This document shows, piece after piece, positions 1-5,361 of a DNA stretch of 5,970 bases. How positions within the stretch are numbered: the first letter of the stretch is position 1; each line of letters begins with the position of its first letter. The DNA is taken from the NCBI GenBank assembly GCA_045531455.1, contig JAZSEA010000004.1, positions 1-5,970 of the forward strand. The letters run 5' to 3'. Under the pieces are notes generated by a model. That model made no database searches, was not told the DNA's origin, and worked only from the letters and a program-made list of their open reading frames with translations. A program made the position numbers and the translations under genes. The stretch is from CAG-390 sp045531455. GTDB taxonomy: Bacteria > Bacillota > Clostridia > Oscillospirales > CAG-272.

Positions 1-19
1 CTTAAATAGCACAATAATG

Positions 20-70
20 CCCTCCTCATCCACCGCCCTACGGCGGTCCCCCTTCCCCGCTGGGGAAGGC
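20..70 (-). repeat. Palindromic intergenic repeat, left copy
   Basis: This copy contains two hairpins and a constant tail. On the plus strand the tail CCTCCTCATCC (21-31) is followed by a 6-bp stem ACCGCC/GGCGGT (32-37 with 42-47, loop CTAC) and an 8-bp stem CCTTCCCC/GGGGAAGG (51-58 with 62-69, loop GCT). The same layout occurs in opposite orientation at 238-303. The two copies share the tail and the GCCTTCCCC edge exactly, while the middle stem differs by paired changes. No protein is encoded. The element resembles short palindromic intergenic repeats of gut Clostridia, but the family name is unknown to me. Confidence 0.8.
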
Positions 71-126
71 AAAAGAGTCTCTGCGAACTATTCAGCGAAT
101 ATCGTGAAGATTTAATATATAAAAGC

Positions 127-172
127 AAAAGGAATATTTTATTGCGTTTTTTCAATAAAATATTCCTTTTTT
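127..172. terminator. Bidirectional intrinsic terminator candidate
   Basis: Positions 127-144 and 153-170 form a perfect 18-bp stem (AAAAGGAATATTTTATTG and its complement) with an 8-nt loop CGTTTTTT. The stem starts with AAAA and ends with TTTT, and on the plus strand the T run continues to 172, so it has the A-stem-U layout of a two-way rho-independent terminator. It lies about 190 bp beyond the stop codon of the Doc-like toxin and would end that transcript. The stem is AT-rich, so termination strength is uncertain. It is also the core of the nested inverted repeat spanning 20-303. Confidence 0.7.
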
Positions 173-237
173 ATATGCAAAATTATAGATTGGAGTAGAA
201 TTCGCTGTACTTGCGAACGTGAAGCACTAACCATTTA

Positions 238-303
238 GCCTTCCCCATGCGGGCGTATTTGCAAGCAAATGTGGGGACCAGCGTAGGCTGGTGGATGAGG
301 AGG
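238..303 (+). repeat. Palindromic intergenic repeat, right copy (inverted)
   Basis: This is the second copy of the element at 20-70, in opposite orientation. It begins GCCTTCCCC (238-246) and ends GGATGAGGAGG (293-303); the reverse complement of the last 14 bases (290-303) matches 21-34 exactly. Between them are an outer CCCCA/TGGGG pairing (243-247 with 272-276) enclosing a perfect ATTTGC-AA-GCAAAT hairpin (257-270), and a 6-bp stem ACCAGC/GCTGGT with loop GTAG (277-292). The first hairpin is longer and less regular than in the left copy. The rest of 1-356 (1-19, 71-126, 171-237, 304-356) shows no gene. Confidence 0.78.
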
Positions 304-356
304 AGATTTTTGCGTTTTTTGTTATTCAGAAAGCTAAATGAGCCAGCACCTTATTC

Positions 357-731
357 TTATTCATTTTCAAGGATCCATTCGAGGAGATCAGCGTACTTCA
401 TCTCTCCCGCCGCTACAGCGAGTCCGACGCGGGCGAATTCCTCGTTGCTCGGACGGATCACGATCCCGTTGATCTCAAGGAAGATCATCATAATGAACAT
501 TCCAATTCGTTTGTTACCGTCAACAAAAGCATGATTCGAGATCAGCGAATAGCCGATACGCGCGCCCTTTTCCTGCTTCGTCGGGTAGAGCTCAACTCCG
601 TCAAAGGTTGCAAACGCAGATTCAAGCGCACTTTCAAGTAATGCGATATCACGTACATTAGGATCTCCGCCCGTTTCCTCGGTGATGAGCTTGTGTAAAA
701 GAAGAACCTTTTCACGGCTGAATTTGATCAT
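357..731 (-). CDS. doc: Doc-like toxin (Fic/Doc family, death-on-curing)
   Basis: This 124-residue protein has the usual length and layout of Doc-type type II toxins. The family signature is seen as H67-A-F-V-D71-G-N73-K-R75, matching the Doc form HxFxDxNKR. Lysine in the third-last position, where classical Fic AMP-transferases have glycine (HPFxxGNGR), is what in P1 Doc goes with kinase rather than AMP-transfer activity; P1 Doc phosphorylates elongation factor Tu and halts translation. The N-terminal helix with ETGG (19-22), the RD-LLESAL segment (27-36) and the ELYP stretch (47-50) are also typical. The ATG overlaps the antitoxin TGA by four bases (ATGA), and a GAGGAG site 8 nt upstream lies inside the antitoxin gene, so the pair is probably translationally coupled. 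All key residues are present, so it is likely intact. Activity on EF-Tu is inferred from the family. Confidence 0.93.
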   Translation of the reverse strand: MIKFSREKVLLLHKLITEETGGDPNVRDIALLESALESAFATFDGVELYPTKQEKGARIGYSLISNHAFVDGNKRIGMFIMMIFLEINGIVIRPSNEEFARVGLAVAAGEMKYADLLEWILENE

Positions 732-970
732 TTTGCAAGCTCCTCAAACGCGGGACGGTAAAGCTTCAGGATCCTTGCCGCAACAAAATCTATCTTTTCA
801 TCGTCCGTCATTTCAATTTCCGTGTCGTTTTCTATATCAACCAATTTATATTTCGGCTTGTTGTTCTTGAAAATGTAGATCTCGCCGTGCTTGTCGGTCA
901 TTCTCGCAACACGCGAGAAATTCTGATTCGCCTCGGAGATCGACACTATCCTTTTGGTATCAATATTCAT
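728..970 (-). CDS. Phd/YefM-like antitoxin
   Basis: This 80-residue protein is the partner of the Doc-like toxin directly downstream. The N-terminal part (about 8-45) fits the Phd/YefM DNA-binding fold: the opening VSISEANQNFSRVAR, then a short hydrophobic strand (GEIYIFKNNKPKYKLV) that matches the family's pattern of 'strand, KNGKP, strand'. The acidic C-terminal part (46-80) should form the helix that occupies the toxin's active-site groove, as Phd does with Doc. The start is supported by an AAGGAG site 7 nt upstream (978-983), and a strong promoter lies just before it. Phd-type antitoxins repress their own operon together with the toxin; a palindrome over the -10 box (991-1005) is a candidate site. 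Sequence divergence from well-known Phd proteins leaves the exact subfamily open, but the pairing with Doc makes the role secure. Confidence 0.88.
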   Translation of the reverse strand: MNIDTKRIVSISEANQNFSRVARMTDKHGEIYIFKNNKPKYKLVDIENDTEIEMTDDEKIDFVAARILKLYRPAFEELAK

Positions 971-990
971 TTTTCTTCTCCTTTTCGGAT

Positions 991-1005
991 TATAATAATA
1001 TTATA
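991..1005 (-). promoter_or_regulatory. Candidate operator palindrome of the toxin-antitoxin operon
   Basis: TATAATA and TATTATA (991-997 and 999-1005) form a perfect 7-bp inverted repeat with one central base. It overlaps the -10 hexamer and runs into the probable transcription start. Phd/YefM antitoxins bind short palindromes in their own promoters, so this is a reasonable repressor site. AT-rich palindromes also arise by chance near -10 boxes, which limits confidence. Confidence 0.45.
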
Positions 1006-1029
1006 CCACAAATTTTAGGATATTGTCAA
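1000..1029 (-). promoter_or_regulatory. Sigma-A-type promoter of the toxin-antitoxin operon
   Basis: Read on the minus strand, a perfect TTGACA (1024-1029) is followed after 18 bp by a perfect TATAAT (1000-1005). The bases TGG directly before the -10 add an extended -10 (TGn) motif. The antitoxin start codon lies about 30 bp downstream behind an AAGGAG site. The -35 begins only 13 bp after the stop codon of the upstream zinc-ribbon gene, so the pair has its own strong promoter rather than depending on the operon before it. Confidence 0.85.
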
Positions 1030-1042
1030 CCTATTTTTTGAA

Positions 1043-1633
1043 TTATTTTGTTACCAAAGTATGCCCGCAGTCGGCACATTTTCCGTTTTCCTTGAGATTT
1101 TTGATCCCGCAGACGGGACAACGGACGGCGTTCGCGGTCTCGGGCGGCAGAACTATCGTGTACCTCGAGCCATAGAGGTGGAAAACGCGGTCGCCCTTAT
1201 GATAAAAATAGGGATTCAGATCGTCGTCTCTGCCCTCGTAAGCCTTGACCGTGATCTCCTTGCCGTTATCGAGACGGATATCGAGGTAGACTGTGTTTTT
1301 GAAATACATATGCTCGAGCGTGGGCTTGACGTAGGACTCGTTATCGACGGTCCTTTTCACTCTCGCGTCAAGGACCTCGCCGCAATAGGTTCGGTCAATG
1401 AGCTTCATCGGCACGCCCGTCACGGCAAAGGGGATCAGCATAACGACGATGTAGCAGAGTATCCGCATCTGCACGTTGTCCATATTGAATATTCGCTCGC
1501 CGAGGAAGAAAAGCAAAGCACCGCACGCCGCAAGCAGTATCGCGCAGGGGATCGCTCTCTTTAAGATCACTCGGCGGATATGGGATTTCAGATCATTTGG
1601 AAGGTCTTTCATATGGATTCTTTCCTTGTTCAT
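1043..1633 (-). CDS. Two-helix membrane protein with C-terminal zinc ribbon
   Basis: This 196-residue protein is not one I recognise by name. It has a charged N-terminus, two predicted membrane helices (about 26-45 and 55-75), then a soluble part rich in short strands (about 80-165), and ends in a zinc ribbon with C172-x2-C175 and C186-x2-C189. The ribbon and strand domain are probably cytoplasmic, since the N-terminus is basic and there are two helices. It starts 24 bp after the DUF4129-like gene and is likely co-transcribed with it and with the DUF58 gene. The ATG at 1633 has AGGA 8 nt upstream; a second ATG at residue 8 with AAGGA 10 nt upstream is also possible. A role in folding, assembly or sensing for the neighbouring envelope proteins is only a guess from position. 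Confidence 0.85.
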   Translation of the reverse strand: MNKERIHMKDLPNDLKSHIRRVILKRAIPCAILLAACGALLFFLGERIFNMDNVQMRILCYIVVMLIPFAVTGVPMKLIDRTYCGEVLDARVKRTVDNESYVKPTLEHMYFKNTVYLDIRLDNGKEITVKAYEGRDDDLNPYFYHKGDRVFHLYGSRYTIVLPPETANAVRCPVCGIKNLKENGKCADCGHTLVTK

Positions 1634-1657
1634 TGTGGATATCCTATAATTTACTCT

Positions 1658-3112
1658 TTACATATTCTCTCTTATCTTATCGCAAAGCGCGTCGAGAGCC
1701 TTTTCGGTCTCGGGGGTTGCGGGTCTGTCTGCAAATTCGATCTGCTCGAAGGCTTCGGTGATCATTTCGATCTCCTGCTTCGATGCCACACGGCCGCTTG
1801 CGGTAAGCCGCTCGCAGATCTTGCGCGGTGTATCCGACTTTCTCACGAACATCGGCATCTTGAGCAGCTGCGAAACGAAGGTCGAGTAGGCAAAGCGGTA
1901 TTTTTCCTCCTCCGATTTTTTCATTCGAAGGCTGAGATTGAATTCACTCCAGGTCATCCGTGCGCGGTTCTCTTCTCTGCGCTTCGCCTTGAGCTCGTTC
2001 TTTTGAAGCTTCAGTTCCTCGTCAACGTAATTCGTGAAATAATAATCATCGTGCTCGAACTGATCGCGTATCGGGAGCCAGATGATCTCGAAGAGAGACA
2101 CGATCCAAGCCTTCAGCCACGCGACGAAACGCTGAAATTCCGCACGGCGGCGGACAAGAACAACGATCAGCAAAATGATCGAAAAGACCACGAAGATCCA
2201 GAAAAGCCAGTAATTTGCCGAGCTGACGGCATCCTGCTTGCCCCAGAGCATATCCGAGAGGCTCGAGGAGATCTCCTCTTCCTCCTCGGTGTAGCCAACG
2301 TCCTGGTCGCTGAATGCGCGGATTATTGCGGCAAGCACAAACAGCACGCAAACGCGGAGACCGTTGACGATCAGGTAGGCAAGAAAGAGCAAAATGCAGA
2401 AAAATCCGACGAGTCCGAGGGACAAGAGGAGATTGTACCTCCTCGTCTGCGGCGTCATAAACGATACGATCGTTCCGCGATAGGTCCTGCCGAGCGAATA
2501 CTGATTCGCGGCAACAAGCGCGCAGAATGCATATCCGATAAGGCAGACACCGACGGTCACCACACCGGGGGAGCGGACCATCGAATGGAGCGAGAAGACG
2601 ACAAGATTGACCGTCACGCCGATATAAAGTCCCTTGGCAGTCATAATTCGGTTATATGGGAAAAACCATATGAACGAGCCGAGCGCAACGACGATCACGA
2701 AGGTCACGGCTGCAAGAAAAGGCAGTATCGAATCGGGATCATAGACCACCGTCGGCTGCTTTGACCGCTCGAAAAGGTAGATATCCGTCAGCTTGCTGAC
2801 GAAGACAGAAAGGATCAGCGCAATGATCCAGACGGGAAATGCGCGGTTTTGCTTGAAATATTTATGCTCAGGCTCATAGGCACGGGTCTCGAGCTCTCGC
2901 TTGAAGCCCGTTGCCGCGCTGACTCCCGCCTGCAGAAAATATCCGAAAGCCATAAGGATGAATATCAACGCGAATACCGCGAGATTTTGGAGGAATCCGT
3001 ACGCCACAAAGGGCGCGATCGCGGCGCAGACCACGAAGTAAACGCCGAGGAATCCGAGTATGGTAAAGCTCGGATTGCTGATCCGGGAGGTATTCTTATT
3101 TTTTGTTCTCAT
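1658..3112 (-). CDS. Polytopic membrane protein with DUF4129-like C-terminal domain
   Basis: This protein of 484 residues has eight or nine hydrophobic segments (about 15-38, 44-64, 92-112, 128-151, 160-178, 183-202, 226-267 as one or two, and 301-320), then a basic RRR and a long charged cytoplasmic tail. The tail (about 404-480) has the pattern of DUF4129: a YRFAY start, a conserved TPRKICERL segment (428-436), and a late helix ending in an EFADRP-type stretch, as in the C-terminus of many transglutaminase-like membrane proteins. No transglutaminase Cys-His-Asp domain is present. DUF4129 proteins commonly sit beside DUF58 and MoxR genes, and the upstream neighbour here is DUF58. The ATG at 3112 is chosen because AAGGAGG lies 5 nt before it; the longer reading from 3187 would overlap the end of the DUF58 gene. 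The acidic run EEEEE near 276-280 lies in a loop between helices. Confidence 0.8.
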   Translation of the reverse strand: MRTKNKNTSRISNPSFTILGFLGVYFVVCAAIAPFVAYGFLQNLAVFALIFILMAFGYFLQAGVSAATGFKRELETRAYEPEHKYFKQNRAFPVWIIALILSVFVSKLTDIYLFERSKQPTVVYDPDSILPFLAAVTFVIVVALGSFIWFFPYNRIMTAKGLYIGVTVNLVVFSLHSMVRSPGVVTVGVCLIGYAFCALVAANQYSLGRTYRGTIVSFMTPQTRRYNLLLSLGLVGFFCILLFLAYLIVNGLRVCVLFVLAAIIRAFSDQDVGYTEEEEEISSSLSDMLWGKQDAVSSANYWLFWIFVVFSIILLIVVLVRRRAEFQRFVAWLKAWIVSLFEIIWLPIRDQFEHDDYYFTNYVDEELKLQKNELKAKRREENRARMTWSEFNLSLRMKKSEEEKYRFAYSTFVSQLLKMPMFVRKSDTPRKICERLTASGRVASKQEIEMITEAFEQIEFADRPATPETEKALDALCDKIRENM

Positions 3113-3117
3113 TTTTA

Positions 3118-3124
3118 CCTCCTT
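3118..3124 (-). promoter_or_regulatory. Ribosome binding site deciding the DUF4129-like start
   Basis: AAGGAGG lies 5 nt before the ATG at 3112 and overlaps the TAA stop codon of the DUF58 gene (TAAGGAGG). This arrangement suits translational coupling and excludes the upstream in-frame starts. Confidence 0.88.
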
Positions 3125-4385
3125 AAACCCGGAAATAGACGTCATTTTCCTCGCTGAGCGCGCCGACCTCGTTGCGTGTCGTTGCAACGTAGAAGATCAC
3201 GCGGACACCCTCGGCGGCAAGCGCATCGCGCAGATTCATCATTCTGCGGTCGATGTATGACGTTACGATGATCATATTTTCGTTTTCGCGGTAGAGCTCG
3301 GGATGGGCAACGATATGGTCGAATACACGGTCGATCGGGGTCGAGATCTTCATTCCGAGCATTGCGAGCATTCGCAGGGCGTAGATCATATCGCGTGAGC
3401 CGCGGAATGGTCCGCAGACGCCGACCTTCGCTCCGATCTCGTCATCCGAGACAGCCTCGCCGCCGAATTCCTTCATATCCTCGGGCGGATAGTTCGAGAA
3501 GAATTTCACGGGAACGTCCTCCGCCGCGATCCTGTCAAGTATTGAGGTACAGAGTGTGATACAACGCTCGATCGCCGCGGGGTCGGAGGGGACGTCGAAT
3601 TTTTCGATCTGTCTCGAGGACATATTCAGCAGTAGCGAGAAGCGGTGGCGCACCGTTTTCTCCTCGATATTGACCATAAGCTTGCCGTGTGCCGCGGTGG
3701 ATTTCCAGTTGATGCGGCTCATAGGGTCGCTCGTCAGATACTCGCGCGCACCGCAACGGCGCAAGGGGTCGGTAACGGGGCAGATCTCGGAGATTATATC
3801 TCCGCAGAGGTAGCGCGACGAGGTATAATTTCCCGCAAGATCCTCGGGGCGCGGAAGTACGATCAGGCGGTTGCGCTCGGTATTAGAGAGCTCGATGAGT
3901 TTGGAGTGAACGCCGATGCCGAGGATGTCGCTTGCGGTTGCAAGGACTCCGCGAAGTGTGAAGTCGCCTCGCTTTTTGCAGGTGAGTCTCCAACGGCGGC
4001 GGATGCAGGCGTAGGGTCGGAGTACGAAAAGCGACTGGATCGACGAGGTATGCTTGATCTTGCGCAGACGTTCGGTCTCGCGCGTAGCCGCGCCCTTCGA
4101 GACGGTCATACTTTTCGAGAAGATACCGCCGGGATCGGTCACGGACGACTCAAGCAGGGTAAACACGATACCGTTGGGCAGATCGGTATCAATCTTGATA
4201 TATGGCATCGGGAGCGCGCCGTTATTCCTTATCTCCTCATAGAGATAGACGTCATCGCCCTCAAAGACCTCGCCCGAGGAGAGCGTCGCGCTGTATTCGA
4301 TATTTGAAAAGCCTGTTTTCTTATAGACGAAGTACTGAATAAGCACCGCGGCTACGACGGCAATGCCGACAGCGATGAAGAGCAC
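3123..4385 (-). CDS. DUF58 domain protein, membrane-anchored
   Basis: This 420-residue protein has one N-terminal membrane helix (about 2-20), then a region of strands including EVFEGDDVYLYEEIRNNG (39-56) and LPMPYIKI, which fits the immunoglobulin-like part found before DUF58. The DUF58 signature is clear at 214-238: REYL..DPMSRINWKSTAAHGKLMV, matching the family pattern 'R-Y-x-GD-x4-I-x-WK-x-AR-x4-V'. The rest should adopt a von Willebrand A-like fold, outside a membrane anchor. DUF58 proteins usually work with MoxR AAA+ ATPases in envelope or protein-assembly functions that are poorly defined. I start it at GTG (4385), which has AAGGAGG 6 nt upstream. A longer reading from a TTG at 4532 would translate the hairpin array and has no good ribosome binding site. 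The gene is followed after 10 bp by the DUF4129-like gene. Confidence 0.9.
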   Translation of the reverse strand: MLFIAVGIAVVAAVLIQYFVYKKTGFSNIEYSATLSSGEVFEGDDVYLYEEIRNNGALPMPYIKIDTDLPNGIVFTLLESSVTDPGGIFSKSMTVSKGAATRETERLRKIKHTSSIQSLFVLRPYACIRRRWRLTCKKRGDFTLRGVLATASDILGIGVHSKLIELSNTERNRLIVLPRPEDLAGNYTSSRYLCGDIISEICPVTDPLRRCGAREYLTSDPMSRINWKSTAAHGKLMVNIEEKTVRHRFSLLLNMSSRQIEKFDVPSDPAAIERCITLCTSILDRIAAEDVPVKFFSNYPPEDMKEFGGEAVSDDEIGAKVGVCGPFRGSRDMIYALRMLAMLGMKISTPIDRVFDHIVAHPELYRENENMIIVTSYIDRRMMNLRDALAAEGVRVIFYVATTRNEVGALSEENDVYFRV

Positions 4386-4391
4386 GATGGA

Positions 4392-4398
4392 CCTCCTT
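4392..4398 (-). promoter_or_regulatory. Ribosome binding site deciding the DUF58 start
   Basis: AAGGAGG is separated by TCCATC (6 nt) from a GTG at 4383-4385. It is the only strong site near the N-terminal membrane helix, so it fixes the start and leaves the hairpin array outside the gene. The nearest hairpin ends 8 nt upstream of it. Confidence 0.85.
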
Positions 4399-4406
4399 GG
4401 GGGTAA

Positions 4407-4507
4407 TCGCCCTTCGGGCGAATGATGATCCGCCTTTGGCGGAATTATGATCACGCTACGCGTGAATGATGATCTGCTTCGCAGAATGATGATTCGCCTA
4501 CGGCGAA
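4407..4507 (-). repeat. Tandem array of five short hairpins with variable stems
   Basis: Five hairpins start at 4407, 4429, 4451, 4473 and 4493 (steps of 22, 22, 22 and 20 bp). Plus-strand stems are TCGCCC, TCCGCC, TCACGC, TCTGC and TTCGCC, each with its perfect complement after a 3-nt loop (TTC, TTT, TAC, TTC, TAC). The spacer is ATGATGA in three gaps and ATTATGA in one. No two stems are the same, yet all pair fully. The array fills most of the 150-bp gap between the 109-aa gene and the DUF58 start and would be in the 5' leader or intercistronic part of the DUF58 message. The period is not a multiple of three, which argues against coding. It is not CRISPR: the units are too short and have no separate unique spacers. 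Confidence 0.9.
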
Positions 4508-4535
4508 ATGAAGGAAGATTTTCGCCGAGCAAAAA

Positions 4536-4865
4536 TCAATTTTTATTATTTCTCGAAACGTGGCAAAATCCCTTATGTCCGCATTTGGGGCATCTGAAAA
4601 GTCTGTCGCTTCCGATATGCATCGAGCACATGGCAAGCCAAAAGTTGGGATGAAATTCGCTTCCGCACCTCGGGCAGACGTAAAGCTTCTTTGCGATGCT
4701 CATACCCGCTATGAAAAAAGCTACACAGCAGATTATCAGCGTCGGGATCGCCACAACGTACCACGGCACGTCATAGCTTTCGCCAAACCAATTCACTTTG
4801 CACGAGGTCAAGGTAAGCATCGATGCAAGGAGTAAAAACAATATAACAAATCTAATCTTTTTCAT
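4536..4865 (-). CDS. Small membrane protein with lipobox and C-terminal zinc ribbon
   Basis: This 109-residue protein is not one I can name. It begins with a signal-like helix (about 5-21) ending in LTSC, a lipobox with Cys22, so it may be processed as a lipoprotein. A membrane helix follows (about 35-58), then a zinc ribbon with C64-x2-C67 and C92-x2-C95 and extra Cys and His between and after. If Cys22 is lipidated outside, the ribbon would be in the cytoplasm. It lies 48 bp after the 138-aa gene and 150 bp before the DUF58 gene, with the hairpin array in between. No clear Shine-Dalgarno precedes the ATG, so the start rests on the signal-like N-terminus. It is the second zinc-ribbon membrane protein in the window, but the two ribbons differ in spacing and do not look like duplicates. 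Confidence 0.82.
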   Translation of the reverse strand: MKKIRFVILFLLLASMLTLTSCKVNWFGESYDVPWYVVAIPTLIICCVAFFIAGMSIAKKLYVCPRCGSEFHPNFWLAMCSMHIGSDRLFRCPKCGHKGFCHVSRNNKN

Positions 4866-4913
4866 AGTTTCAGTTCAAATCTGTAGGGTACGGCGCCATA
4901 CTGACTCGTAATA

Positions 4914-5330
4914 TTAATTATTTGCTGTATTTGTCACCGACTCGTCCTGCTGACGTTTTTTCTTCACCCTGATCATACCCTGAACATAGTAAACAAGAAG
5001 GACGACCGAGCAAATGATCGACAGCCAATCACCGATACCGAGCGTTTTGATAGCTATCAGGATCGAATAACGGTCAACAAACACGGAAAGCAGGCAGAAG
5101 ATCGTCTGCATTCCCGATATTCCCGCGAGCATCTTTTGTCTTTCGTCATCATCGCGGAATTTCAGTCCCATTATGCCCGCAACCAGCATCAAAACGTGGT
5201 TAACAAAGGAAATGGTAAACTGCGCGGGTGCGCCCATAGAAGAGCGAAGCAATAAGTAGCCTTCGAAAAAGCCGCCGAATACCGCAAGAACTATCATAGC
5301 GATACATACGTATTTGATCAAGTTTTTCAT
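4914..5330 (-). CDS. Four-helix membrane protein, unknown function
   Basis: This 138-residue protein has four hydrophobic segments (about 7-28, 37-57, 67-86 and 100-120), a short charged loop (FRDDDERQK, 58-66) between the second and third, and a basic then polar tail (RVKKKRQQDE onward). No catalytic motif is visible and I do not recognise the family. The ATG at 5330 has AAGGTGG upstream at a normal distance. It starts 31 bp after the 156-aa gene and precedes the zinc-ribbon gene by 48 bp, so the three small membrane proteins are probably transcribed together. Base composition is close to that of its neighbours. Confidence 0.8.
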   Translation of the reverse strand: MKNLIKYVCIAMIVLAVFGGFFEGYLLLRSSMGAPAQFTISFVNHVLMLVAGIMGLKFRDDDERQKMLAGISGMQTIFCLLSVFVDRYSILIAIKTLGIGDWLSIICSVVLLVYYVQGMIRVKKKRQQDESVTNTANN

Positions 5331-5361
5331 AACAATACCACCTTATTTTTGTATTTGCACA

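Noticed and set aside
1061..1564. Plus-strand open frame opposite the 196-aa zinc-ribbon gene
   Set aside because: The minus-strand frame has membrane helices and a CxxC zinc ribbon; the plus frame has no recognisable feature.
1580..2764. Long plus-strand open frame of 394 codons
   Set aside because: It lies antisense to the DUF4129-like gene and the 196-aa gene, has no good ribosome binding site, and its composition (many D, H, R and E in no domain pattern) is that of a shadow frame.
3113..3187. Longer start for the DUF4129-like protein
   Set aside because: It overlaps the end of the DUF58 gene by about 65 bp, and the ATG at 3112 has the strong ribosome binding site.
3645..4307. Plus-strand open frame of 220 codons opposite DUF58
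   Set aside because: DUF58 motifs on the minus strand are decisive; this frame is a shadow.
4407..4507. CRISPR array
   Set aside because: Units are 20-22 bp with 7-nt linkers and hairpins that differ in sequence; there are no 25-40 bp repeats with unique spacers and no cas genes.
4386..4532. N-terminal extension of the DUF58 protein from a TTG start
   Set aside because: It would translate the hairpin array, adding a basic low-complexity stretch, while GTG at 4385 has a perfect AAGGAGG and leads straight into the membrane helix.
4531..4544. Terminator after the 109-aa gene
   Set aside because: AAAAAT-CA-ATTTTT is a weak AT-only stem overlapping the stop codon; it has a T run but too little stability to call.
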